DNA of 64,000 nucleotides from Lineus longissimus (Eukaryota; Nemertea; Pilidiophora; Heteronemertea; Lineidae). Each line of letters opens with the position of its first letter. Position 1 is the stretch's first letter. The stretch covers positions 13,022,001-13,086,000 of the forward strand of contig NC_088321.1 of assembly GCF_910592395.1 (NCBI RefSeq), written 5' to 3'. Positions 45,601-55,561 of this stretch are shown in pieces. The notes under the pieces were generated by a model. The model saw only the letters and a list, made by a program, of their open reading frames with translations, was not told the origin of the DNA and ran no database searches. Both the position numbers and the translations under genes were made by a program.

Positions 45601-47335
45601 AGACTCACCCATCTATGACCGTTTCTGAATATACACGCAGACCCCGTTGATCTTATGTGCACTGTCGTTCGATGTCATTCAACACTGTTAACTTGGGATG
45701 GACAATGGGTGGACGACACTGATTTTTCTAATGTTGATGCCATTCACCTTTGCTTCAGTTCAGAAGGCTAGACTCCCTGGGAAGCCCATCCCGTCAGCCT
45801 AATTTGGTCTCCTTATGGACTGCCACAAATAACAGCGGGAATTCGTGCGTCTGGACGATAAGCCAATGGGCATTGCTATAACGAAACTGTAAGGACATTT
45901 TCTGTCACCGAATCAGAATGCTCGACGTTAACCGCTTTGGCGAAGCGCAGCTGATATTTATACACTTCATTCCGACACTTCATTTCTCCCGTGGCATAAT
46001 GGGTATAGCTACGCACTGCGTTGTATCGTTATGTGAATAAACAACAAACAAAACGATAAAGTGCAAAAATCTTTGTAGGATAAAATCTCCGGTTACATAA
46101 GCTAACCGGTAATATGCCTACTTTAAACGTTGTTTGTGCTGATTAGCGAAAATTAATCACAAAATGTCATTCTGACTACAGCGCCCCTTCCAGCCAGTTG
46201 ATGAACTATCGGCTCCGCATTCATCCGCCAATTCGTTGTGGTCATCGGTAGAAAAACTCCCAGAAAGCACACCACGTGTCGCAATGGTCAGGGTGAGGAA
46301 CGAGGCCGGTCCACGTGTTCGTCGTTTAAGAATGGCAGGCACATAAGGATTTCACTTTATCAATGCGATTTCTTTTATTAAAGATTCGTTGCCAATAGAC
46401 CAAGGTTACTGGGCAGGGAAATTGATAAAACTGACCATACTATATGTACTGATAGAAGTATGGTGGTCAGGTCACAAGTTATCAGTCCAATTCCAATGCC
46501 AACCACTATCAATTAACTTACCGCATCCTGAAGACTGACGCGTTTGAGGTATGAAGGTATGGAGGAACCTTAACCCTTTCAATGCTTATCATACTGGGGG
46601 CGGTCATGCTTCAAATTAATGAATTTCACACACTAGTTTATTTAGCAAAAACTCACCAGAACTTGGTCAGTTTTCTTTCAATGCTGACCCCAACCCAAAC
46701 AAGAGACTGATGGCTTAAAGGGCGAACCTACCCCGATGCGGGCACGTTCGCCCACTTCGACAACGTTAACGTTCAATTAGTCGGAAGAATCAAGGTACAC
46801 AATATTTCAATATTGTGTGAAATATGACCATTATTCTGAAAAGTAGGCGAACTAGCCCCTGTCTCCCCCGGAGCACTTTTGCGTTTGGCTACATGACCGA
46901 TGACGACATCTGAAGGAGCTGATCTTCTGGAGAGTTGTATCAGCCGCGCCTGCTGAATGTGAGCAGTCGACAACTAGAGCTACACATAATGCAGGCCTCT
47001 TTACATAATGATTACCATTTTGACTCACATTCCTGGCTAATCAACCACATGTTGTCTTCATCAAGTCACAAACTACACCAGCTGTATTCATAAAATTATG
47101 AACCAATTGCTGCAGGTCTTTCCTGGCGGTGGCCTCGTCCGCTCATTTGAATGGGTGCCCCTATAGTGCCGGCCCCTCGCCTACACTATAGTTCTTAGAA
47201 GTATTTCTAGTGAAGCGGTTGGATTTACCCCCAAATAAACTGAACCAATACAATATGTAGGTGCATTGTGTCAAGTGCATCACAAACACACCCTGCTATA
47301 CCGCCAGTGACAGGAAGAAGAGTCCAATGGTAAAC
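45601..47335. other. Unassigned sequence
   Basis: Several 60-66-codon minus frames (46157-46342, 46773-46973) show no domain. I see no exon of the downstream exon family here. Confidence 0.35.
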
Positions 47336-47506
47336 GTACTTTGGGAACGACTTTAGAATTCCCGATCGGAAGTATAGGGGCGAATGAATACCGAATAATG
47401 AACAAGTAGCCTAACCCTAACCCTAACCCTTTAAACCGATTCACAACTTATATAGTGCGGAGGAACATCCGATCGGTAATTCTAAAGTTTAGCCGTACTT
47501 TGTTAT
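47336..47506. mobile_element. MITE carrying telomere-like CCCTAA repeats
   Basis: GTACTTTGGGAACGACTTTA and GAATTCCCGATCGG at the left are mirrored by CCGATCGGTAATTCTAAAG and AGCCGTACTTTG at the right. The ~170-bp interior contains CCTAACCCTAACCCTAACCC (47412-47431), a short interstitial telomere-type run. Confidence 0.65.
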
Positions 47507-47852
47507 TTATTGTGAACAAGTACAGTTTTCATTGCCAGCGACATACAATCTGAAATGAAAAGTAAGATTGAAATACCCTCCATAAAACAGGATATGATCA
47601 ATGAACTTTTCTCTTGGGGTGTATAGCCCGGTATGCTTGTACACAGTGAAGAGGAATATTTTCACATGGGATGGGGATTAATCAATAAGTTTGTGCGGGT
47701 CGTATGTGCACAAATTACCACATACAGAACTGGTGTACTTCTTCCGCAAAATCACTGTAAGGAATTTGGGTAGCGTGAGTACGGAGCTTGGATAACACTT
47801 TTGGAATTTGGTTGCGTAGTGCAGAGGCCGGGATTGCTGCAAAGGTCTCATC

Positions 47853-47922
47853 ATGGGCAACACTTCATCAGTGACTCCATTCAGGAAAGCTAAACTGCTC
47901 CACGAGTTTTACACATTCTACG
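47853..47922 (+). CDS. Alternative first exon A: MGN-start, EF-hand-type helix
   Basis: Encodes MGNTSSVTP and then FRKAKLLHEFYTFY, ending at TAC-G with donor GTAAGT, so the intron is phase 1. The start has A at -3 and G at +4. MGNTSSV fits the N-myristoylation rule (Gly2, small residue at 3, Ser at 6, no Pro at 7), so the product should be membrane-anchored once the initiator Met is removed. The helix matches the family consensus (Phe, basic pair, Lys-Leu-Leu, His-Glu-Phe, Phe-Tyr). Known SCP/calexcitin-type EF-hand proteins begin with a comparable helix (LxxFxxxKI..xFxxFxD). The split codon starts with G, compatible with the Asp that opens the first calcium loop. It is the shortest and most upstream member, 5.4 kb from exon B. 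Family identity is inference; relatedness to the other seven exons is direct. Confidence 0.8.
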
Positions 47923-48018
47923 GTAAGTAATTTTTATACGATTGCATCTTTTTTATTTGTTTATGCCTGAGAAGAAAACGGATTACCTTCTTAGTTTCAA
48001 GGCTTAAAAATAATATTT

Positions 48019-48235
48019 GCCTATGGGTTGACCATACATATAGGTACCAACATTTTGAGTAGAACTTGAAATCCTAGAGCAATTGAACTTCCTCAAAATA
48101 AAGTTAATAACAATTTTGTTTTCATATTTGGAGGCTGTTCTCTGGAAAACAAAGAACGGACTTCCGCACTTGACATTGGCATTCACTTTGTTTTGAAAGA
48201 GATTTAATTTCTTTAGGGTTTTATACTATAGCGAA
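48019..48235. mobile_element. MITE family 2, copy 1 (in the intron after exon A)
   Basis: The left end has ATGGGTTGACCATA and AGAACTTGAAATCCT; the right side has CATTGGCATTCACTTTG and a mirrored TTTAGGGTTTTA. The core (GTTCTCTGGAAAACAAAGAA) occurs inverted in the copy at 62142-62370. A third, larger relative is at 52589-52975. Confidence 0.65.
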
Positions 48236-48672
48236 ATGGATGTGTCTATGGTCTACTCTTAGCGGAATGGGTGAATAGCTAGAAGTCTGAAACCCAATTA
48301 ATAAAAAAAATAAAACTTTTGTTTGCTAACTTATACCAAGTATCAATTTGGGCTCCGTAAACAATGTTGAAGGTATTTCAGGTTCACAAATCTTCCTAAC
48401 TATGAGAAACAAAGATTTTTTGGGTGCAAGGAATCAGCAAACCTGTTGACCTGAATAAGGGTCATTGCTACATGTAGGGCAAGCTAGCATTTTGAAGAAA
48501 AAAATCACCTATAGTTTATGAGTAAATGGTGATTTTATTAACAGATTTTTGCAATTTCTTCCATGGCAAAACTGTCTGTCTTTGCTGTGAGTTTTTTGCC
48601 CCCACCTTACACTACCGAAAATGCTAATAGGCCTAATTAGCTAAAGTCATGTAATATGAATTACATGTCATT

Positions 48673-49591
48673 TCACCAAGCTCTTACATCACTGTTTCTG
48701 GCTATGCTGGCTGCTAAATCATTTAGGTAAAGGGCGAAAAGTGTTGGAGAAAGACAGTCGCCTTGTCTTACCCCACATGATGTCTTAAAACTGTCAGTAT
48801 AATCACCATTCATTCTCTCACGCGCAACCGTATTCGAGTACATCGATATTGTCGATTTCAGGTATTTTCCTCTGATGCCTTTACAGCGGAGTTTGTTAAT
48901 CGGATACATTCTATCAACCATATCGAACGCTTTTGAGAAGTCAATAAATCCTACGTGGATAGACTTTTTCAGACTTTTCTATTTCTCACAACAGTAGTTA
49001 AACTGTATATTATATATATATATATATACTTTATTTCATATAAGGCCTCCGGCCCGTACAAAAATTACATATATTAAACAATCAAAATACAAACATAGCG
49101 GACATACACTGACTATAGTACATGTGGTAATATAAACTTCTCGCTTTTTTCCTTAGCTTTGAATAGAAAGTTTGAAACATTTCTAATGGTCAAAGTGGAT
49201 TTGGAATTCATTGCGTTTATAAAGGATGCTATATGGTCCTCGCAAATTCTGTCTTTTCGAAAACCATTCTCTTCATCTACAAGCAAGTCATTGTTATCGA
49301 TAAAGGCCATCAACCTGTTATTCAGCACTGCACTGTACATCTCTCTCATATGGTGGAATTCAGACTTATTCCTCGAAAGCTTAACGGTTCCGTTCTGTTT
49401 TTATCCGGTTTATGGAACGGGTTGATTATACTTTCGTTCCACATAGATGGTATCTTCCCGTGTTCAAAAACAGTGCTGTAGGACAATGGAAATTCAGGCC
49501 GAGACAATAGACCGTGTAATTGGCCTAGGCCTGAATTCTTCGAAAACTGCGAGGGAAGGGAAGAACGTTGTGTATGCTTATCATGTATCAA
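48673..49591 (-). mobile_element. LINE reverse transcriptase fragment, interrupted
   Basis: Minus-strand frames give, in order, NPFHKPDKNR, LSFRGISLNS, NGFRKDRICEDHI, then IDFSKAFDMVDR (RT motif A with its catalytic Asp) and GVRQGDCLSPTLFALYLNDL (motif B). This is the core of a non-LTR retrotransposon polymerase. The FADD motif C, the endonuclease and the C-terminus are missing, and frames shift between pieces. About 200 bp of foreign sequence (about 48998-49195) separates the two halves. It lies antisense to the exon cluster, between exons A and B, and is certainly inactive. Confidence 0.88.
48998..49195 (-). mobile_element. Nested LINE/SINE 3' end inserted in the RT fragment
   Basis: On the minus strand this reads a short open piece (TIRNVSNFLFKAKEKSEKF), then stops, then TTTTTGTACGGGCCGGAGGC, CTTATATGAAATAAAG and an alternating TA run. 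Such a GC-rich word followed by AATAAA and a simple repeat is the typical end of a LINE/SINE transcript. It splits RT motifs that should be contiguous, so it inserted later. Exact boundaries are uncertain. Confidence 0.6.
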
Positions 49592-50715
49592 GCATTTGGA
49601 TCCTTACTTTTTACATTCTTATTCTAAGTAGCTATTCTTCCTATCACAGTTACAATGAAGAATAATCGAAGTAAAACTGACACAGGCACTACGCCGACCT
49701 CACTGAACTGTCATATTGTGATCACAAATAGTAATGTTACACAACCCAGGCTAGCCAGTGTCATAGGTGAGCGACTTAGTTGACATCGTGAAAGAACTAT
49801 ATAATATATTGGCTGATAGTGGGAACTGGACGGTAGCAATATATAGGTCAATGTGGGGCAGTCGGGCCAAGCAAAGAAAAGCCAAGAATTTGAAAAATGT
49901 GGGTATTACGCACTAATTTCGCCCATTTGATGGATAATCTAGTGTTGTGCACCACTATCTTATAGTAAATCTGATCTGGTCACATTTCAAAATTCAACTT
50001 AGTACGTTTGGTCTGTCGATATTCTGAAAAACACTTTGTGAACCGTAGCCACCTGTTCATGCAGTCACGACGATAGACTCTATTGAATAATTGCATTTAG
50101 ATGTGCTCTAAAGCGCAATCTAAAATGCAGATGTTATAATTCCCTAACAGTCACTATGAATAATTAATTGTATATCGCTAATGATGGCTGCAACCCGGGA
50201 TTTGCTTTCCTGACAAACATTTATCAGCAAATTGCCAAGCAAAAGGTCCCGTTTTATAATATTAGCCTACATGTATTCTTCTGCACTCAGAGCTCATAAC
50301 ATGTTTCTCTGTTTCGTATTACATGTGCAATATTGCTAAGATTCTTGAAAGGTTCTTAACGGTAGTTAAGCCTCTTGACTTTACTAAGGAAAAACGATTT
50401 AGGTCAACAAAATCTTGCTAACATACCCCAAACGAAACCAAATAAGACATTAACCCTTTCAGTTTAAGGATTGACAGTTTAAAAAAGATTAAGACTGCTC
50501 CAGTCGAACTTAACTGTGAGGAGGTATTTACTGCAGCTTGATGTGCTGTATACATGTATATGACATCATGGTTCTGACACTTTCAATGAAGTGCTAATAT
50601 GTCAGTCTTTTGGAGGTGAGGTTCGCCCATCAAAGGGCCTATTCTCTCAAACCAAGCATTCTACAAGACTAAAAATGGGTTGAAAAAGAATTATTTTATC
50701 CTCCTCGTTCAATGG
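49592..50715. other. Unassigned, intron-like sequence
   Basis: AT-rich with no domain, no first-exon relative and no repeat recognised. Confidence 0.4.
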
Positions 50716-50819
50716 CGTCAACGCTAACGAACGCCTATCGTATTGTATGACCTCCTGATAACGAGGTCTAACAGTTAGGCGTTCACGTGGACGTTTCGGG
50801 GGCTTTGCGAGAAATCCCT
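50716..50819. mobile_element. Hairpin MITE family 1, copy 3 (decayed left arm)
   Basis: The right arm (GCGTTCACGTGGACGTTTCG then GGGGCTTTGCGAGAAATCCC) matches copies at 31017 and 42108. The left arm is shortened and diverged (GCGTCAACGCTAACGAACGC). Confidence 0.65.
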
Positions 50820-50864
50820 ATTATCTGATCAGCTGCGCTTGATGATAATCTGTTTATATTTCAG

Positions 50865-51092
50865 CCCACAATCAATGTGAGATCAAAAACACTGATTATT
50901 TACATTGTGCCATCACATAACTACCAGGACATCAACTATGACAATGAGCTGACATGCGGGCTAGATGTTATCATAAAAGCTGGTTTTCCATTGGAAACAC
51001 GTACTGCATACATGGGCACTAGCGAGTATGTTACCCCGAGCCCAGGCCTGCTACTACTCGTACACTTGCCCCTCAATATACTTCCAAAATAA
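50865..51092 (+). CDS. Candidate 3'-terminal exon of unknown gene
   Basis: A strong acceptor (CTGTTTATATTTCAG ending at 50864) is followed by 75 open codons to a TAA at 51090-51092. The peptide contains TLIIYIVPSHNYQDINYD, ELTCGLDVIIKAG and EYVTPSPGLLLLVHLPLN. I recognise no family. Curiously, a minus-strand frame 150-450 bp downstream (51140-51433) reads a vaguely similar AGTPTYRAAYVGK motif against AGFPLETRTAYMGT here. It lies between first exons A and B, but its fixed frame and stop do not suggest that it belongs to that gene. Could be a chance frame. Confidence 0.3.
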   Translation, partial: PTINVRSKTLIIYIVPSHNYQDINYDNELTCGLDVIIKAGFPLETRTAYMGTSEYVTPSPGLLLLVHLPLNILPK

Positions 51093-52588
51093 TACCCTCT
51101 CTTCTTCCACCCCTCCCTACCGCTAGTCATATCCGGCCCTTACCGTAACCCTGAAGCAAAAGGGCCTTTGTATCGTGCAGTAGTTTTCCACAAGTATCTT
51201 TTCTTCCTATTTAAAAAAAAAACTACGAATATGGCCAACAATTCATGTAAATTTACCAACGAGCACCAACTTGTATTTTGTGTTATGCACACATTTCCCG
51301 GGCACTTTCCAACGTAGGCTGCTCGGTAAGTTGGAGTGCCTGCCTCGAATACAAAATATAGCATTAAGATTTCCCGGTCAGCTTGGTAACTGATTCCCCC
51401 GAGTGTACATATACAGAGTAACTGAAAATTCAAAAAATGCTTCTTGTCATAAACTGCAGTCTCGAGAATTTTGTAGACATTTCGTAGATGGCATTGACAA
51501 AACCCTTAAAATCATATCGGTGTACAGTACAGTGGCTTGCGTGTTGCTCTCCTTTTAAAGTGTCATTCGTCCGGTTAGAATTCTGAAAAAAGAAACAGGT
51601 TATAAATGACCAAATGCATAGTAAAACAAATCTCCTGCCATGGTGACGTGTACAATGTTAATCAGGTATTACGTGTGAGTTTAGTTAATCCTTCATGTCA
51701 GATCATGCAACCACGACCTTCACGATACACCGCCCCGGTACTCCACCCACAGAACTCATTGTGACACTGTGCTCCGAGATCTGGAGTTCACCTGGCGACC
51801 AGTAACACCCGATTCCTGCTCGGGGAAGTGTCGAAAAAGTGAACGTATGTCTCGCAATAGAAAATGCAGGTCATGCGAAGGAAAGACACCCGGTTGATCT
51901 CCGCTTCAAGATGGAAAAATTAGCATTAATATAATCTAAACTTGATAAAATGGAAGATACTTAAAATCAAATGTAGGAAATATTGTGTTGTGCCACCGAT
52001 ACTCCGGCCGACCTCATAGCTGTTCCAAAAAATAAATCGAGCACATCAGCACTGTACCACACACAATGCCCACAGGAGCACCATACCAATGCCAGAATAA
52101 ACCTCACCTGCAGCCTGGGATTGTGTCTACATTATTTTGAGCTCCCCTTTAGTGTGGTATTAATTCATTAAACAACAGTCGGTAAACAATTTTTAATGCG
52201 TATAATTTGAACTTTCCATGTCAACTGACATATGGCAGGTGCCAATGATTATTGTGAAAATTATTCAATTTGCCAACGATTTTACAGATTTTACGTATCA
52301 GATGCAAATGCACACACGCTAGCCCTGTACATGCGATTACACGTATGTTGTATTACATACTCTAGTTTCACGGCGGTCTAAGATCGGTAGATAGTATGTG
52401 CATTATCTTTCAATGCCATCAAGCATAGTTTAATCTATGCTTGAAGCCATTCAGTAGTTTCATTCGGCCTGTGTTAAGAATTTGCCATTGCTGGCTTTAG
52501 CCTGACCGACCCCCACAAAACGTGTTTCAGTGGAGTCGATATAATCATACTCTAACCTCGTTCCGATTTATGCAAGGGTTGTTCAGTT
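51093..52588. other. Unassigned, intron-like sequence
   Basis: Nothing recognised apart from the weak minus frame at 51140-51433 noted above. Confidence 0.35.
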
Positions 52589-52975
52589 GGCTAGAACCTG
52601 AAATCCTGAAAGAACTCTTTGATACAAAGTGAATTTCTAGGGTGGGGATGTGTTATCTGTATTGTTTTCGATGTCCAAGGTTAATATGGGTTGTCAATTT
52701 ATCTTGGAGGAGTTCTGATCACTTTAGGGTTTCAGGGTCTTGCCAAAATGGTGGTACCCATTGTCAACCCCAAAGACGCGATTGCTCGTCGTCAATACAT
52801 TTTTGTGGTGAGTTGCATCAGCATGAAATCGTCGTGTTGGAATAGCTTGATAGATTTATCAATATTTTCTAGCCTCACAGGTCTTTAATGGGCATTCACT
52901 TCATTTTGAAGGCGTTCTAATTGCATTAGGTTTCAGGTTCTAGCCAAAATGGGTTGCCTTTGGTCAAACCTTAAC
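52589..52975. mobile_element. MITE family 2, copy 2 (compound)
   Basis: The left end GGCTAGAACCTGAAATCCTG is mirrored at the right by TTAGGTTTCAGGTTCTAGCC. A second right-end-like piece (TTAGGGTTTCAGGGTCTTGC) sits inside at about 52727, so the copy is a nested or duplicated form. It continues into CAAAATGG, as the other copies do. Confidence 0.7.
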
Positions 52976-53357
52976 CTTTGTACCACAATTGTCTACGATA
53001 CGGTTGACCAGTCATCGACGCAAGCCACTGACACTGAATCTGCACTACAACCCTCGTGTACATGATGGTGCATCAATACAAAACCGTTGACTTCCATAAA
53101 TTAACTGCAATAAAACAGAGAGTCCATTTATTTCCAGCCAAACATAACGTAATTGCACACATTGCCATCTGTGGCCATTATTGTTTTGAATGATATTACG
53201 GAGAACCTGCAATCTACTGCAATAATCAACCCCATACCGGTGTGGTCGAATGTAATATCGTGCAGATAGAGATTTTGCATATCAACGGGACATTTGCAAG
53301 GGACGCCTGTCACCATAGTCAGTCATCGGAAGGATTTTCTTGTCTCTTTGAGGAAAG

Positions 53358-53433
53358 ATGGGCAACATCACCAGCTTCGAATTGTCCCAGTTCAGGAGGA
53401 ATAAACTGCTCGACGAGTTTCATATATTTTACG
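53358..53433 (+). CDS. Alternative first exon B: MGN-start, EF-hand-type helix
   Basis: Encodes MGNITSFELSQ followed by FRRNKLLDEFHIFY, ending TAC-G before donor GTAAGA; phase 1. Start context is AAG-ATG-G. MGNITSF meets the N-myristoylation rule (Ser at 6). LSQFRRNKLL closely matches exon F (LSQFRRAKIL), and the His of HEF is Asp here. The donor region and the intron just behind it take part in a ~187-bp local duplication (53440-53822) that has also copied a donor-like CTACAGTAAGAC at about 53799. No EF-hand loop exon is found in the 1.4 kb before exon C. Confidence 0.82.
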
Positions 53434-53439
53434 GTAAGA

Positions 53440-53822
53440 CAATATTACCTACAGGGTGAGCCATAAAAATGTGTTAAGCGACATTTTCCATTTACGCAAT
53501 ATCTTCTGTGTTCCGAAAATGAAAAAAGTGACTGAGCTCGTAGTTAATCACACATATGTATATGATGGCCTGCTTCACTAATAATGTAGGGCATTCGGCT
53601 TGTATTCTATCAGTATTCTACTATGATTGCCTGCAGGCTGAGCCTTTAAAAGTGTGTTTAGCCACTTTCGCGATTGCTTGGTCATGTTTTATGGTACAGG
53701 ATTGTGAAACCATCACCAGCCTTAGCCTCAGCTAATAACACGCATGATACCATGCTTCAATAAGAATGTTGGCATTCCGCTTGCAATCTACCAGTATTCT
53801 ACAGTAAGACATCTTTGCCTAC
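53440..53822 (+). repeat. Local tandem repeat of ~187 bp behind exon B
   Basis: CCTACAGGGTGAGCCATAAA at 53449 is echoed by CCTGCAGGCTGAGCCTTTAA at 53630 and again after the LINE insertion by CAGGGTTAGCCATAGAATAA at 54207. Their distal parts (GGCATTCGGCTTGTATTCTA versus GGCATTCCGCTTGCAATCTA) also match. The GGGTGAGCCATAAAA word resembles mariner-type ends. Confidence 0.7.
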
Positions 53823-54206
53823 ATGGAAAACAACATCAACGCGTTTGCAACATCATGCTGCAGGATCATGTTAAATATCAAGCGGACCGACCATGTATCA
53901 AATACAACAGTGAACTCACTGGTGAAGTGCACCCCCCTAATACATTGTGTGCACCTCCGCCAATTGACGTTCCTGGGACACATTTTACGGATGCCAAGCA
54001 ATGAGCCAGCTAGATTGTATGCACTATACCAACCGACGCAGGGCAGGAGACGCCCTGGCCGCCAGCGAATGCCTTATCTGACGTATATCAAATCTCTCAT
54101 AGGACCGCTGGAACCAAAACAAATTGAGGAATTGGCCCAGGAAAGGGTTGGTTGGAGGAAACTTGTGACCGCCTGCTGCGCAGTCGATCGATGATGATGA
54201 TGATGA
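53822..54206 (+). mobile_element. LINE 3' fragment with TGA-repeat tail
   Basis: A 123-codon frame (53823-54194) reads FATSCCRIMLNIKRTDHVSN, CVHLRQLTFLGHILRMP, GRRRPGRQR and WRKLVTACCAVDR. This is the C-terminal part of a non-LTR retrotransposon polyprotein downstream of the RT (the LGHILRM ... GRRRPGRQR pattern). The stop codon is the first TGA of a TGATGATGATGATGA run, so the 3' simple-repeat tail supplies the stop. It sits inside the 187-bp repeat, between GCCTACA and CAGGGTTAGCC. 5'-truncated, as is usual for LINE insertions. The frame is intact, so it is a rather young insertion. Confidence 0.85.
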
Positions 54207-54869
54207 CAGGGTTAGCCATAGAATAAAATGTGTCTCTATTAAATAATGCGAGCGATATTTTTGGAGATCCGCATTTTTTCATGAAATGCAATTATACGCT
54301 ATAACGGTATGCAGTTATTAATTATCATGCTTACGAATTTGCTTTAGCATTTGTGGATCTGTCTGCACAGTGGCCGATTTGGAATTTATATCAATTAGGT
54401 ACATGCATATTTAAAATATTCAAATTAAATTTATTCTTTTTATTTTTTACAAATGGCCTAGGCCATTAACTTCAAATTAATTTCACCATGTTTATTTTAC
54501 AGCAAAGTTATTCAAATCCCATTGTGTGCATGATGAATAACTAGCCTCCTCTAAATCGCTGTTGTAGCAGCTTTACTAAATTTGATCCCCTATTAAAAAC
54601 ATCTGTTTCCAAGTGGACACCTGTCAAATTCACTTAGGGCTTGGGTCCAAGCAGAGAAAGGCGGATTTCGTCCTGTTAGGAAGTTTCGTCACTAATTTTC
54701 AAAATATCTTTGTAGCAATCAGTGTATGTAAGATACACTTGTTTGGATAACACGTTTAAATCGATTTCATCCCTTGCGATTTAGGAAGTGGGGACCTCTT
54801 GCTTAGCAACAATAGGCCGATAGCTAAGGATTAAAACCATAAAAGGAATAGTTTTTGTCAGCTTTAAAA
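54207..54869. other. Intergenic/intronic sequence upstream of exon C
   Basis: AT-rich, no coding feature. A CCATAAAAGG word at about 54838 lies 32 bp before the exon C start and might act as a weak TATA-like element. Confidence 0.4.
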
Positions 54870-54948
54870 ATGGGCAACAACTGCAGCAGCTATGAGCTAA
54901 CGCCATTTCGAAGAGTAAAACTTTTGTATGAATTCCGCACCTTCTATG
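54870..54948 (+). CDS. Alternative first exon C: MGNNC start, EF-hand-type helix
   Basis: Encodes MGNNCSSYELTP followed by FRRVKLLYEFRTFY, ending TAT-G before GTAAGA; phase 1. Start context AAA-ATG-G. MGNNCS satisfies the myristoylation rule and adds Cys5, a typical partner site for palmitoylation, so this isoform could be dually lipidated and more firmly membrane-bound than exons A, B or D. EFRTFY is identical to exon D. The 1.7 kb to exon D contains a long hairpin (55401-55561) but no other exon of the family. Confidence 0.83.
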
Positions 54949-55400
54949 GTAAGATTATATTTATTCACTTTTTTCATTTTCTGTTATTTTTTGCAAGCCA
55001 AAATCAAAATGGTTTTCGTCCACCATTGCTGGATGTACGGTCTGATCCAATGATGCATGGTCCCATTTCTGAAGCTCTTCGCGGTTCGAAGGGAATAAAA
55101 GTTACATTTCTTTTGTTTCTGTGAGCAGACGACAGAAAGTGCCTCGCTCGCTTTGACTAAAAATGCCTCATTTTCATGAGATGGTCCCATTCACCTCGAT
55201 CAACCCCTGTAACAATTGTGCGACCAAAACGCATATATACTTATGTTCATGTAGGTAGCTGGAAATTCCCAATTATGACTCGAGATGCACTCATTGTATC
55301 CTCAATAAGCTGGAGTTAGCAACTGATTATCAATTGATACCTGACCGAAGCCAGAAGTCTCCATCTTAAAGATTACAATCATGTACTTTTTTCACCATTA

Positions 55401-55561
55401 TATGAAAATATGGGAACAGGCGGCACTGTGTACAGTTCCTTAAAGCATAGGTACTTTTAAATAGACCTCCAGACTAGACCTCCAGACCATTGGAGGTCTA
55501 TTTAAAAGTATCTATGCTTTGAGGAACTGTACACAGTGCCGCCTGTTCCCATATTTTCATA
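55401..55561. repeat. Near-perfect hairpin, 71-bp arms, 19-bp loop
   Basis: The left arm 55401-55471 (TATGAAAATATGGGAACAGG ... AATAGACCTCCA) and the right arm 55491-55561 are inverse copies with two mismatches. The loop is 19 bp and itself repeats AGACCTCCAGAC. Located between exons C and D. It is either a very young foldback element or a long hairpin RNA locus. Confidence 0.92.
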
